Assembly (NCBI GenBank): GCA_049607205.1
Contig: JBMYWH010000001.1
Coordinates: 109,122 to 173,121 of the forward strand
Length of the DNA stretch: 64,000 nt
DNA from: JBELHR01 sp049607205
GTDB taxonomy: Bacteria; Bacteroidota; Bacteroidia; Flavobacteriales; Flavobacteriaceae
Reading direction: 5' to 3'
Position 1 is the first letter of the stretch. The number at the start of each line of letters is the position of its first letter. Made by a program: the position numbers and the translations under genes. Of the stretch, positions 32,722-41,774 are shown in pieces. The notes under the pieces were generated by a model, which saw only the letters and a program-made list of their open reading frames with translations, did not search any database and was not told where the DNA came from.

Positions 32722-34194
32722 TTATTGCATGAGTTTAGAATATCCTGTTGCATTTCCGATTAAGGTGGCCGAAGTACAGTCATGGCTCTTAACCATAACG
32801 AAATCTCCTACCTTATATTGTTCACCCAATTCATTTACTTTAGGGAATACAATAACTATGTTTTGAGAATTACGTCCCATCCAGAAATCTTCCGATTTTT
32901 TTGAAGTTCCTTCAATAAGTACTTCCTCTTCTTTGCCTACATGTTCTTTTAAGCGATATAAACTATGAGCTCTTTGAAGGTCTATAACCTCTTGAAGTCT
33001 TCTTTTCTTTACCGGGTGTGGAACGTCATCTGGGTATTTTTTTGCCGCCAGGGTTCCTGGTCTTTCTGAATATGCAAACATGAAACCATAATCGTATTTC
33101 ACATATTCCATCAGGTCAAGTGTGTCTTGATGGTCTTGTTCAGTCTCACCACAGAATCCAATAATCATATCTTGAGTAATCGCCATTTCTGGAACAATCG
33201 CACGAATTTTATCAACTAAAGTAAAGTATTCTTCACGAGTGTGTTGACGGTTCATCTTTTCTAAGATTGAATTGGAACCACTTTGAACAGGTAAGTGAAG
33301 TGTCTTACAAATATTGTGATGTGCTGCCATGCTTCTCAAAACATCTTCACTAATATCTTGTGGATTAGAGGTGAAAAATCTCACACGTGTATGAGGGTAT
33401 TGACTCGCAACCATGTCTAAAAGCTCTGCAAAACCTACCGCAGTAGCTTGAGCGATTTCAGAAGCTTTTGAGAAGTCCTTTTTAAGACCTCCTCCATACC
33501 AAAGGTAAGAATCTACATTCTGCCCTAGAAGTGTAATTTCTTTGAATCCTTGTTCAACCATGTCTCCGATTTCCTTTAGGATACTTTGAGGATCTCTAGA
33601 GCGTTCTCTACCTCTTGTAAATGGAACCACGCAGAAGGTGCACATGTTGTCACAACCTCTTGTAATCGACACAAAGGCACTCACTCCATTACTGTTTAAT
33701 CTTACCGGCGAAACATCAGCATAGGTTTCTTCTTTAGAAAGGATTACGTTGATGGCATCACGTCCTGCATTCACTTCTTCTAAAAGATTTGGAATATCTC
33801 TGTAAGCATCTGGACCTACTACGAGGTCAACAATCTTTTCTTCTTCTAAAAATTTAGTTTTTAAACGCTCAGCCATACACCCAAGTACTCCTACTTTCAT
33901 TTTAGGGTTTTGTTGGCGCTTTACCTTATTGTATTTTTCCAATCTTTTACGAATGGTCATTTCTGCTTTTTCTCTAATAGAACAGGTGTTGACCAGTACT
34001 AAATCGGCATCTTCTAATTTATCAGTGGTGTTATATCCTTGATCGGAAAGAATTGAAGCAACGATTTCACTGTCATTCATATTCATTTGACACCCGTAAC
34101 TTTCAATGAATAGTTTCTTGGTGTTAATCTTTTTATCTTCAGTAACTAGAGATTGTCCCTGTTGTTTCTCGTCTATGATCTTTTCTGTATGCAT
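32722..34194 (-). CDS. miaB: tRNA methylthiotransferase MiaB
   Basis: This 490-residue radical SAM enzyme adds the methylthio group to N6-isopentenyladenosine 37 of tRNAs. The N-terminal domain has the three cysteines of the auxiliary Fe-S cluster (ESYGCQMNMND, NTCSIREKA, GVLGCMAERL). The radical SAM domain has CDNMCTFCVVPFTRG, and a C-terminal TRAM domain follows. There is an N-terminal extension of about 25 residues compared with the shortest homologues. It is the first gene of the five-gene operon ending in secG. Confidence 0.96.
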   Translation of the reverse strand: MHTEKIIDEKQQGQSLVTEDKKINTKKLFIESYGCQMNMNDSEIVASILSDQGYNTTDKLEDADLVLVNTCSIREKAEMTIRKRLEKYNKVKRQQNPKMKVGVLGCMAERLKTKFLEEEKIVDLVVGPDAYRDIPNLLEEVNAGRDAINVILSKEETYADVSPVRLNSNGVSAFVSITRGCDNMCTFCVVPFTRGRERSRDPQSILKEIGDMVEQGFKEITLLGQNVDSYLWYGGGLKKDFSKASEIAQATAVGFAELLDMVASQYPHTRVRFFTSNPQDISEDVLRSMAAHHNICKTLHLPVQSGSNSILEKMNRQHTREEYFTLVDKIRAIVPEMAITQDMIIGFCGETEQDHQDTLDLMEYVKYDYGFMFAYSERPGTLAAKKYPDDVPHPVKKRRLQEVIDLQRAHSLYRLKEHVGKEEEVLIEGTSKKSEDFWMGRNSQNIVIVFPKVNELGEQYKVGDFVMVKSHDCTSATLIGNATGYSKLMQ

Positions 34195-34211
34195 TATTGT
34201 AATTTGAGCTG

Positions 34212-34252
34212 CAAATATACAAGGAATTCATAAAAGTATGACAATATGTCAT
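34212..34252 (-). promoter_or_regulatory. miaB operon promoter with overlapping dyad
   Basis: On the minus strand TATATTTG (34212-34219) is a good -7 box, with a TTG 22 bases upstream (34242-34244), a slightly long spacing. ATGACA-ATA-TGTCAT (34238-34252) is a perfect 6-3-6 inverted repeat covering that TTG, so a bound regulator could repress the operon. Confidence 0.45.
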
Positions 34253-34315
34253 TGAATTTAGGGCTAAAATATTTCTTAATTTATTTGATTTTATAGCAAA
34301 TAAAAAAAAACTAAC

Positions 34316-34323
34316 TACTTTTG
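34316..34323 (+). promoter_or_regulatory. Candidate -7 box of topA
   Basis: TACTTTTG fits TAnnTTTG and would give a leader of about 25 bases before the topA ATG. The -33 region is only T-rich. Confidence 0.35.
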
Positions 34324-34352
34324 TAGCTGAAAAATAGCTTACAACTCGATAT

Positions 34353-36839
34353 ATGGCAAAGAATTTAGTGATCGTAGAGTCACCTGCAAAAGCAAAAACA
34401 ATTGAAAAGTTTTTAGGAAAGGATTATCAAGTAGAGTCCTGTTTTGGACACATTGCTGACTTGCCTTCAGGAGAGTTAGGAGTGGATGTTGATGGAGATT
34501 TTTCCGCGAAGTATGTTGTTTCTGACGATAAGAAAGCAGTGGTCAAGAAATTGAAGTCTTTAGCCAAGAAAGCTGAGGTTGTGTGGCTCGCTAGTGATGA
34601 GGATCGCGAGGGAGAGGCAATTGCATGGCACTTGCAGGAGCAATTAAAGCTTAAAGATAAAGAGACTAAGCGTATTGTTTTTCATGAGATTACTAAGAAG
34701 GCTATTTTAAAAGCTATCGATCATCCGAGAGAAATTAATTACAATATGGTGGATGCTCAACAAGCACGTCGTGTACTCGATAGAATTGTTGGGTATGAAC
34801 TTTCTCCGGTACTATGGCGTAAGATTAAAGGAGGTCTCTCTGCTGGACGTGTTCAATCGGTTGCCGTGAGGTTAATCGTAGAAAGAGAACGTGAAATCAT
34901 GTCCTTTAATTCAGAAAGTGTCTTTAAGGTAAGCGCAGTTTTTCAGAATCAAGCAGGAAAGAATTTCAAGACTACCCTTGGTAAGCAATTTAAAACAAAG
35001 GAAGAGGCTTCTGTATTTTTACAATCTTGTATAGGTGCAGATTTCAGTATCGAATCTCTTCAGAAAAAGCCTGCAAAGAAAGTACCTTCAGCACCTTTTA
35101 CGACTTCTACCTTGCAACAAGAAGCCTCTAGGAAACTAGGATTTCCGGTGGCAAAAACCATGATCGTCGCACAGCGTTTGTATGAAGCTGGTTTGATTAC
35201 TTATATGAGAACAGATTCTGTAAACCTTTCAAACGATGCAAAGGAAGCAGCTCAGAAAGAAATTCAAGAATACTATGGAGATGAGTTTTCTCATCCTAGG
35301 GACTATAGAACAAAATCAAAAGGGGCTCAAGAGGCTCACGAGGCGATCAGACCAACCAATATGCAACAACATAGCATAACAGGAGAGTTTGATCAACAAC
35401 GATTATATGATCTAATTTGGAAGCGAACTTTAGCCTCTCAAATGAGTGATGCACAGTTAGAAAGAACTGTTGCTAAGATTAGCAATAATAAAAATCAAGA
35501 ACTATTGACCGCTCGAGGAGAGATGATCAAGTTTGAAGGATTCTTGAAAGTGTATTTAGAAGGAGTAGATAACGACGATGAGGATCAGGCTGGAATGTTG
35601 CCTGTACTCGTAGAGGGTGATAAGGTGGATTTAAAAGACATGGATGCTACTCAGCGTTATTCTAAGGCGCCTTATAGATACACAGAAGCTTCTTTAGTAA
35701 AGCACCTAGAAGAATTGGGAATCGGTAGACCTTCTACTTATGCGCCAACAATCTCAACGATTCAAAGAAGAAATTATGTAGAGAAAGGAGCTCTCGAAGG
35801 GAAAGAAAGAAATTATATGCGTCTAAGCATCAATGCTAATGATGTGAAAGAAGAGGAGTTAAAAGAAAAATACGGTTCTGATAAAGGAAAATTGATTCCT
35901 ACTGATATAGGGATCATTGTAAACGACTTTTTATTAGGGAATTTTCCTAATATCATGGAATACAGCTTTACTTCACAAGCTGAGGAGATCATGGATGAAA
36001 TTGCAGAGGGTAATCAGGATTGGAAAAAGGTTACTGCAAAATTTTATAAAGGTTTTCATGAATCTGTTGCCGATGTTTCGGAAAATGCGGAAAGAGAAAG
36101 TGGAGAACGTGTTTTAGGTAAAGATCCTAAATCGGGTAAGGACGTATTGGTACGTCTAGGTAAATTTGGACCTATGGCTCAAATTGGTGATCGAGAAGAT
36201 GAAAATAAACAATTTGCAAGTCTTCAAAAGGACCAGCATTTAGGTACCATAACCCTGGAAGAGGCTTTAGATCTATTTTTATTACCTAAAACTCTAGGTC
36301 AATACGAAGGAGAAGATGTGATTGTGTCTAATGGTAGGTTTGGACCTTATATTCGATTTGGAAAATCCTATATCTCTTTACCTAAAGATGTAGAACCTTT
36401 AGACGTAGATACTGCTTTAGCTGTTGAACTAATTGTCGCTAAACAGAAAGCAGATGCACCAATTGCTTTTTATGAAGATCTTCCTGTTCAAAAAGGCGTA
36501 GGACGTTTCGGTCCTTACCTTAAATGGAACAGTATCTTTATCAATGTGAATAAAAAATATGATTTTGACGCCTTGTCTCAGAGCGATATTGAAGAGCTTA
36601 TTGAGGATAAGAAGCGCAAAGAAATTGAAAAGATTATTCACAACTGGGAAGAAGAGGGAATCCGAGTAGAAAAGGCCCGATGGGGACGCTCAAATATCAT
36701 TAAAGGGAAGACTAAAATTGAACTCCCTAAAACAGTGGATGCCGCTGCCCTTACTTTAGGGGAGGTGCAGGAAATTTTAGATAAAAATGCACCAAAAAAG
36801 AAAAAAGCGACCCGAAAAACAACGAAAAAAAAGAAGTAA
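34353..36839 (+). CDS. topA: DNA topoisomerase I (type IA)
   Basis: This 828-residue enzyme relaxes negative supercoils. It begins with a Toprim domain (LVIVESPAKAKTIEKFLG; SDEDREGEAIAWHL) and has the catalytic tyrosine in LITYMRTDSVNLS. The C-terminal third contains repeated zinc-free topoisomerase domains (VRLGKFGPMAQIGDRE, SNGRFGPYIRFGKSYISLP, GVGRFGPYLKWNSIFIN) in place of the E. coli Cys4 zinc fingers, and ends in a lysine-rich tail (PKKKKATRKTTKKKK). The length is usual for Bacteroidota. Promoter evidence is a TACTTTTG box. Confidence 0.97.
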   Translation: MAKNLVIVESPAKAKTIEKFLGKDYQVESCFGHIADLPSGELGVDVDGDFSAKYVVSDDKKAVVKKLKSLAKKAEVVWLASDEDREGEAIAWHLQEQLKLKDKETKRIVFHEITKKAILKAIDHPREINYNMVDAQQARRVLDRIVGYELSPVLWRKIKGGLSAGRVQSVAVRLIVEREREIMSFNSESVFKVSAVFQNQAGKNFKTTLGKQFKTKEEASVFLQSCIGADFSIESLQKKPAKKVPSAPFTTSTLQQEASRKLGFPVAKTMIVAQRLYEAGLITYMRTDSVNLSNDAKEAAQKEIQEYYGDEFSHPRDYRTKSKGAQEAHEAIRPTNMQQHSITGEFDQQRLYDLIWKRTLASQMSDAQLERTVAKISNNKNQELLTARGEMIKFEGFLKVYLEGVDNDDEDQAGMLPVLVEGDKVDLKDMDATQRYSKAPYRYTEASLVKHLEELGIGRPSTYAPTISTIQRRNYVEKGALEGKERNYMRLSINANDVKEEELKEKYGSDKGKLIPTDIGIIVNDFLLGNFPNIMEYSFTSQAEEIMDEIAEGNQDWKKVTAKFYKGFHESVADVSENAERESGERVLGKDPKSGKDVLVRLGKFGPMAQIGDREDENKQFASLQKDQHLGTITLEEALDLFLLPKTLGQYEGEDVIVSNGRFGPYIRFGKSYISLPKDVEPLDVDTALAVELIVAKQKADAPIAFYEDLPVQKGVGRFGPYLKWNSIFINVNKKYDFDALSQSDIEELIEDKKRKEIEKIIHNWEEEGIRVEKARWGRSNIIKGKTKIELPKTVDAAALTLGEVQEILDKNAPKKKKATRKTTKKKK

Positions 36840-36900
36840 AGTAAGGGGATTTAAAATATTAGTGTAAATTTGAGCTTAGTCAAATAAATTACCCCTAACT

Positions 36901-38058
36901 ATGTCACTTGAATATCTAAGTCCTCTTAGTGAGTCACTTCTTCAAGAACTCAATCTTTTGAGAGAGGATCAACTTGGCCTCAATTTAAGACTGCATTCTG
37001 CGGATTCAGGACTTCCTGATTTACAGGGATGTGACATCGCTATTCTAAGTGTTGGTGAAGGTAGAGGTTCAGAGTCTAACTCAGAAACTGGTAGCGGTTT
37101 TGATTTAATTAGAAAGTCTTTTTATACTTTGTTTAAAGGAAACTGGAAATCTAATTTGGCTGACATTGGTCACTTAAAAGCAGGTGAAAATTTAACAGAC
37201 AGTTATTTCGCGTTAAAAGAGATTTGTTCTGAACTCTTGCGATCCAATATTATCCCTATTGTTTTAGGAGGAGGGCATGATTTGACCTATCCATGTTATC
37301 GGGCTTTTGATAGTTTAGAGCAAACCGTTAATTTGACCTGTATCGATTCTCGTTTTGATCTAGGTGTTATAGGCAATCCACTTAAAGCAGATTCTTATTT
37401 GAGTCATGTGATTATGGAGGAACCTAATAATTTGTTTAATTATTCCAATATTGGTTATCAGAGTTTTTATACTTCACAGGAAGAAGTTGATCTTTTGAAC
37501 GGCCTGTCTTTTGATGCATTTCGTTTAGGGCAAGCTAAGGATTTGAAAATTGTAGAGCCTATTTGTAGAGATGCTGACATTGTTAGTGTTGATTTATCCT
37601 CTGTTAGAAGAGGGGAATCTCCGGGATGTAGGAATTCTGGTCCCAATGGGTTTTATGGGGATGAAATTTGTGCAATTGCCCGATATGCTGGAATAAGTGA
37701 TAAAGTGAATTTGTTCGGGATATTTGAATACAACCCTATTGTAGATAGAGAAGGTTTAACTGCAGAATTAGTTGCGCAGATGCTTTGGTATTTTATTGAA
37801 GGGTACAACTTTAGAGCAAAAGACTTTCCTTTTGGAACAAAACAGAACTATTTCAAGTATATTGTACCTCATCAGGATGAGGATATTACATTTTATAAAA
37901 GTGATAAGAGTGGACGTTGGTGGATGGAGATTCAATCCAATTTACACAATAAATTTACCAGGCACTCTCTAGTCCCATGTACTTATGAGGATTATTTAGA
38001 GGCTTGTGATCAAAATATACCAGAGCGATGGTTTAAGGCACAACGAAAATTTGTGTAG
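36901..38058 (+). CDS. Degenerate arginase/formimidoylglutamase-family protein
   Basis: This 385-residue protein has the ureohydrolase fold. Of the six metal ligands, His 126 (GGGHD), Asp 149 and Asp 153 (DSRFD) and Asp 231 (SVDLSSV) are kept. The His of the usual DAHxD motif is Arg 151, and the second Asp of the DxD motif is Ser 233. A normal two-manganese site is therefore unlikely. Known arginases cleave guanidino or formimino groups; this one may be a pseudoenzyme or bind a ligand. It lies 61 bases upstream of gldK in the same direction, an arrangement I recall from other flavobacteria. Confidence 0.8.
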   Translation: MSLEYLSPLSESLLQELNLLREDQLGLNLRLHSADSGLPDLQGCDIAILSVGEGRGSESNSETGSGFDLIRKSFYTLFKGNWKSNLADIGHLKAGENLTDSYFALKEICSELLRSNIIPIVLGGGHDLTYPCYRAFDSLEQTVNLTCIDSRFDLGVIGNPLKADSYLSHVIMEEPNNLFNYSNIGYQSFYTSQEEVDLLNGLSFDAFRLGQAKDLKIVEPICRDADIVSVDLSSVRRGESPGCRNSGPNGFYGDEICAIARYAGISDKVNLFGIFEYNPIVDREGLTAELVAQMLWYFIEGYNFRAKDFPFGTKQNYFKYIVPHQDEDITFYKSDKSGRWWMEIQSNLHNKFTRHSLVPCTYEDYLEACDQNIPERWFKAQRKFV

Positions 38059-38073
38059 TAAAAAATTAGAAGA

Positions 38074-38106
38074 TTTTTGAATAAATAAAAAAATAGTTTA
38101 GGTTTA
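38074..38106 (+). promoter_or_regulatory. Candidate promoter of gldKLMN
   Basis: TTTTTG (38074-38079), a 19-base spacer and TAGGTTTA (38099-38106), which misses only the last G of TAnnTTTG. The predicted start near 38111 leaves a leader of about 9 bases before gldK. Confidence 0.4.
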
Positions 38107-38119
38107 CTAAATTCAAATT

Positions 38120-39526
38120 ATGAGTATGATTAGAAACATAGTGAAAATAGCAGTATTTGGATTGCTACTTGCAAGTTGCGGCACAGGAAGTGATCGCGGT
38201 GAGCTTGTGGCGGATAATAAAGGGTCTAAATGGTTTGCAGAAAAACCTTATGGGATGGTATTAATTCCTTCAGGTTCCTTTACTATGGGGAAGGAGGATG
38301 AAGATATCTTAGGTAAGATTAATACTCCTGCCCGTACGGTTACTGTGAGACAGTATTTCATGGATGAAACAGAGGTTACCAATGCAGAATATAAAGAATT
38401 TGTAACCTGGGTTCGTGACTCAATTGTAAGAACCAAGTTAGCTTTAGCGGCAGATTTGAAGTCTTATAGTGCTGGGACTGCTACTACAGATCAAGCTCAA
38501 GGGCGAGGAAGAAGAGGTGAAGGAATTGAACTTTATGGTTTCAAAGCTCCTCAAGATCCAAATTCTTTGACTCCTTATGAGCAATATATGAATGATTATT
38601 ATGGAGGTACAGGAGATGTGGATTCTGAAACTGGAGGAAGAGCCTTGGATTGGTCAGAAGACTTGATTTGGGATAGAAATAAGTATCCGGATGTAGAATA
38701 TGTTGAGGTTATGGATGAAATTTATCTTCCGGTCGAAGATTCTTATGATGGAAGAAGAATTTTAGATGTAAAGAAATTAGATTTTGCTTTTTCATGGTTT
38801 GATAATTCAAAGGCAGCCAATGCCGATCAGGGGCGTAAAGAATTTATCAAGAGAGAAGTGGTAAATGTATATCCAGATACGACCGTATGGATTAAGGACT
38901 TTAATTATTCCTATAATGATCCAATGCATCAGAATTATTTCTGGCATCAAGCCTATAATGATTATCCAGTAGTTGGAGTAACTTGGGATCAAGCAAGAGC
39001 TTTTTGTAATTGGAGAACCAAAAAGAGAAATGATTATATACGTTCTAAAAAAAGCGGAAATTTAGTTCCTAACTTCAGATTGCCAACCGAAGCGGAATGG
39101 GAATATGCAGCGAGAGGAGGTCTGGATTATGGGAAATACCCTTGGGGAGGCCCTTATACGACCAGTGATCGAGGATGTTTTCTAGCCAACTTCAAACCGG
39201 TAAGAGGTGATTATGCAGTAGATGGAGCTTTGTATACTATGGAAGCAAAATCATATAATGCAAACGATTATGGACTATATAATATGGCTGGAAACGTTTC
39301 AGAGTGGACAGGTACTGCTTATAACGATGCTTCTTATGGTTTAGGTTCTACCATGAATCCAAGTGTTGAAGATGCACAGAACCCTAAGAAAGTGATTCGT
39401 GGAGGTTCGTGGAAGGATGTAGCTTATTTCTTAGAGGTAAGTTCTAGAGATTACGAATATGCAGATACGGCTAGAAGTTATATTGGCTTCAGAACCGTGC
39501 AAGATTATTTAGGAAAAGACAAATAG
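38120..39526 (+). CDS. gldK: Type IX secretion/gliding lipoprotein GldK (PorK)
   Basis: This 468-residue outer-membrane lipoprotein (LLASCG, Cys 20) forms, with GldN, the periplasmic ring of the type IX secretion system. Its body is a formylglycine-generating-enzyme-like (SUMF1) fold: MVLIPSGSFTMGKED, MDETEVTNAEYKEF, VVGVTWDQARAFCNWR, FRLPTEAEWEYAARGG, YGLYNMAGNVSEWTG and KKVIRGGSWKD. An insert at about residues 115-260 separates the first motifs from the rest, as in other GldK proteins. It is first of gldKLMN, 43 bases before gldL. Confidence 0.96.
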   Translation: MSMIRNIVKIAVFGLLLASCGTGSDRGELVADNKGSKWFAEKPYGMVLIPSGSFTMGKEDEDILGKINTPARTVTVRQYFMDETEVTNAEYKEFVTWVRDSIVRTKLALAADLKSYSAGTATTDQAQGRGRRGEGIELYGFKAPQDPNSLTPYEQYMNDYYGGTGDVDSETGGRALDWSEDLIWDRNKYPDVEYVEVMDEIYLPVEDSYDGRRILDVKKLDFAFSWFDNSKAANADQGRKEFIKREVVNVYPDTTVWIKDFNYSYNDPMHQNYFWHQAYNDYPVVGVTWDQARAFCNWRTKKRNDYIRSKKSGNLVPNFRLPTEAEWEYAARGGLDYGKYPWGGPYTTSDRGCFLANFKPVRGDYAVDGALYTMEAKSYNANDYGLYNMAGNVSEWTGTAYNDASYGLGSTMNPSVEDAQNPKKVIRGGSWKDVAYFLEVSSRDYEYADTARSYIGFRTVQDYLGKDK

Positions 39527-39569
39527 ATATAACCCCTTAAAGTATTAACTAAAAAAACTTAGATTAAAA

Positions 39570-40202
39570 ATGGCACAATCATTACAAATGAAAAAGGTGA
39601 CGAACATGGTTTATGGACTTGGTGCGTCAATTGTTATCCTTGGAGCATTGTTTAAATTATTACACTGGCATGTAGGTCCTGTTTCTGGTTCGATGTTGTT
39701 AGCGATAGGTTTAATTACTGAGGCTGGAATTTTTGCATTTGCTGCTTTTGAACCTGTGGAAGAAGATTTAGATTGGACGATGGTATATCCTCAATTAGCA
39801 GGTGGTTCATCAAAAAAATCCGCAGATTCTCCTGAAGGTTTATTGTCAAAAAAATTAGATGAAATGCTTAAAGAAGCTCAACTAGATACAGAGACAATTA
39901 AAAGTTTAAGTGAAAGCATCAAGAATTTTGAAGGTGCTGCTAAGGTTATAGCACCTCAAACAGATACTGTTGCGACTACCAATAAATACAATGAAGAAAT
40001 GGCACGTGCTGCCGAGCAAATGGAGCTATTAAACCAATTGTATAAACAACAAATGGATAGTGCAACTAAGCAAGCAGGTGCAAATGCTGAAATGGCAGAA
40101 AATTCAGAGAAGCTTAAAGATCAGATGAATGCTTTGGCATCAAATCTAGATTCATTGAACAGCGTGTATGGTGGTATGCTATCAGCCATGAATAAGAATT
40201 AA
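39570..40202 (+). CDS. gldL: Type IX secretion/gliding motor protein GldL (PorL)
   Basis: This 210-residue inner-membrane protein forms, with GldM, the proton-driven motor of type IX secretion and gliding. Two membrane helices lie at about residues 13-31 and 38-60. Charged residues sit in or beside the membrane part: Lys 29, His 32, Glu 51 and Glu 61. Glu 51 corresponds in position to the glutamate reported as essential for proton flow in Flavobacterium GldL. The remainder is a cytoplasmic helical region with coiled-coil stretches (about 105-205). It lies 25 bases before gldM. Confidence 0.96.
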   Translation: MAQSLQMKKVTNMVYGLGASIVILGALFKLLHWHVGPVSGSMLLAIGLITEAGIFAFAAFEPVEEDLDWTMVYPQLAGGSSKKSADSPEGLLSKKLDEMLKEAQLDTETIKSLSESIKNFEGAAKVIAPQTDTVATTNKYNEEMARAAEQMELLNQLYKQQMDSATKQAGANAEMAENSEKLKDQMNALASNLDSLNSVYGGMLSAMNKN

Positions 40203-40227
40203 TCATAACCCCTAAAGATTAGTCACT

Positions 40228-41772
40228 ATGGCAGGAGGAAAAATGTCCCCGAGACAGAAAATGATTAACCTAATGTATCTGGTATTTATTGCAATGATTG
40301 CATTGAATATGAGTAAGGAGGTATTATCCGCATTTGGTTCTTTAAATGAGAAATTGGTTGCTGCAAATGAGACCGCTGTTGCGAGTACTCAGAGGCTGTT
40401 GGATGCTTTAGAACTTAAGGCTTCAGAGCAACCGGAAAAATACGAAGATGAATATCAAAAGGCTGTTGCGATTAAAGGAGCTTCAGATAATTTTTATAAT
40501 TATTTAGATCAGACTAAAACTACATTACTTACCGATGTAGAAGACCCAACGGATTATGAATCCTTGGATAAAACCGACGCTGGAGATGAACTGTTCTTCA
40601 AAGGTGATGGATATACAGCGGAAGGTCAGAAGTTTGTTGATCAAATTAACTTGTATCGCGACGAGATCATCAAAACTTTAGGAGAGGATGCTCCTCAGAA
40701 TATTGTTGATGACATCAGAGCTAGGTTTAATACAGAAGATGTTAATATTAAAGATGGCGGAAGCCAGAAATGGTTAAATAATAAATACGAAGGATTTCCT
40801 TTGGTTGCAACCATTACCAATATATCTTCTATTCAAGCGGATATTATTGCGACCGAGCGTGAGGTTTTTAACTTCATGATGAGTGGCCAGTTAAAGATTG
40901 ATGCTGGGATTTCAGCGGATTCTTATGGAACTATTTTTATTCCGGACAAACCAGCCTTTTTACAAGGCGAAAAAGTAACGGGTAGAATTGTACTGGGACG
41001 ATATGACTCTTCACTTAAACCGGATAAGGTTGTGGTAAACGGAGCGAACATGAACAAGCTTGAAAAAGGTGCAGCCATCGTAGAGCTTAGAAGTGGTAAA
41101 GTAGGAGAGAATAAATTAGTAGGTGAAGTTGTTTTTCAACAAGATGGTAAAGAAGTGACTATTCCTATTAATGCCTCTTATATGGTGGTTGCCAAACCAT
41201 CTGATGCTGTAATTTCAGCAGATAAAATGAATGTAGTTTATCGTGGAATTGAGAACCCAATTACGATTTCAATCCCTGGTGTCGATGACAGAAATGTTGT
41301 TGCAAAGGCTAATGGATTAAAAAGAGTTAAAGGAATTAATTATACCTTGAGTCCAGGTAAGGGTAAAACCGTTACCATCAACGTTTCTGGAACTATGTCC
41401 AATGGAGAGAAGGTGAATTCTTCTTCTATCTTCAGAATTAAGGACATTCCAGCGCCTATGGCTTCTGTTCGTAAGGAAGTTGGAGTTGTTAAAATGCCGA
41501 AGTCAAGTTTGAACAAAGCTACAATCGGAGCTGAGTTGGTTGACTTTGTATTTGACTTGAACCTTAAAACGACTGGCTTTAAAATTAAAGTCCCTGGTCA
41601 AGCTACTGTTGTAGTGAATGGAAACAAATTAAATGCCAAGGCACAAAGAGCCTTAGCAAAAGCGAAAAGAGGTGATATAATTACTATTTTTGACGTGAAG
41701 GCTCAGATTGTTGGGAACAGCTCTTATCGATTAAAGAATGTAATGCCTGTTAGTATAGAACTTTCGAATTAA
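40228..41772 (+). CDS. gldM: Type IX secretion/gliding motor protein GldM (PorM)
   Basis: This 514-residue protein has one N-terminal membrane helix (about residues 12-30; KMINLMYLVFIAMIALNMS), which enters the GldL ring, and a long periplasmic part that in solved relatives forms four domains reaching to the GldK-GldN ring. MAGGKMSPRQKMINLMYLV is nearly invariant in the family. The periplasmic domains (about 35-225, 226-315, 316-400, 415-514) show beta-rich sequences such as KPAFLQGEKVTGRIVLGRYD. Length is as expected. The stop is 2 bases before gldN. Confidence 0.96.
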   Translation: MAGGKMSPRQKMINLMYLVFIAMIALNMSKEVLSAFGSLNEKLVAANETAVASTQRLLDALELKASEQPEKYEDEYQKAVAIKGASDNFYNYLDQTKTTLLTDVEDPTDYESLDKTDAGDELFFKGDGYTAEGQKFVDQINLYRDEIIKTLGEDAPQNIVDDIRARFNTEDVNIKDGGSQKWLNNKYEGFPLVATITNISSIQADIIATEREVFNFMMSGQLKIDAGISADSYGTIFIPDKPAFLQGEKVTGRIVLGRYDSSLKPDKVVVNGANMNKLEKGAAIVELRSGKVGENKLVGEVVFQQDGKEVTIPINASYMVVAKPSDAVISADKMNVVYRGIENPITISIPGVDDRNVVAKANGLKRVKGINYTLSPGKGKTVTINVSGTMSNGEKVNSSSIFRIKDIPAPMASVRKEVGVVKMPKSSLNKATIGAELVDFVFDLNLKTTGFKIKVPGQATVVVNGNKLNAKAQRALAKAKRGDIITIFDVKAQIVGNSSYRLKNVMPVSIELSN

Positions 41773-41774
41773 GA

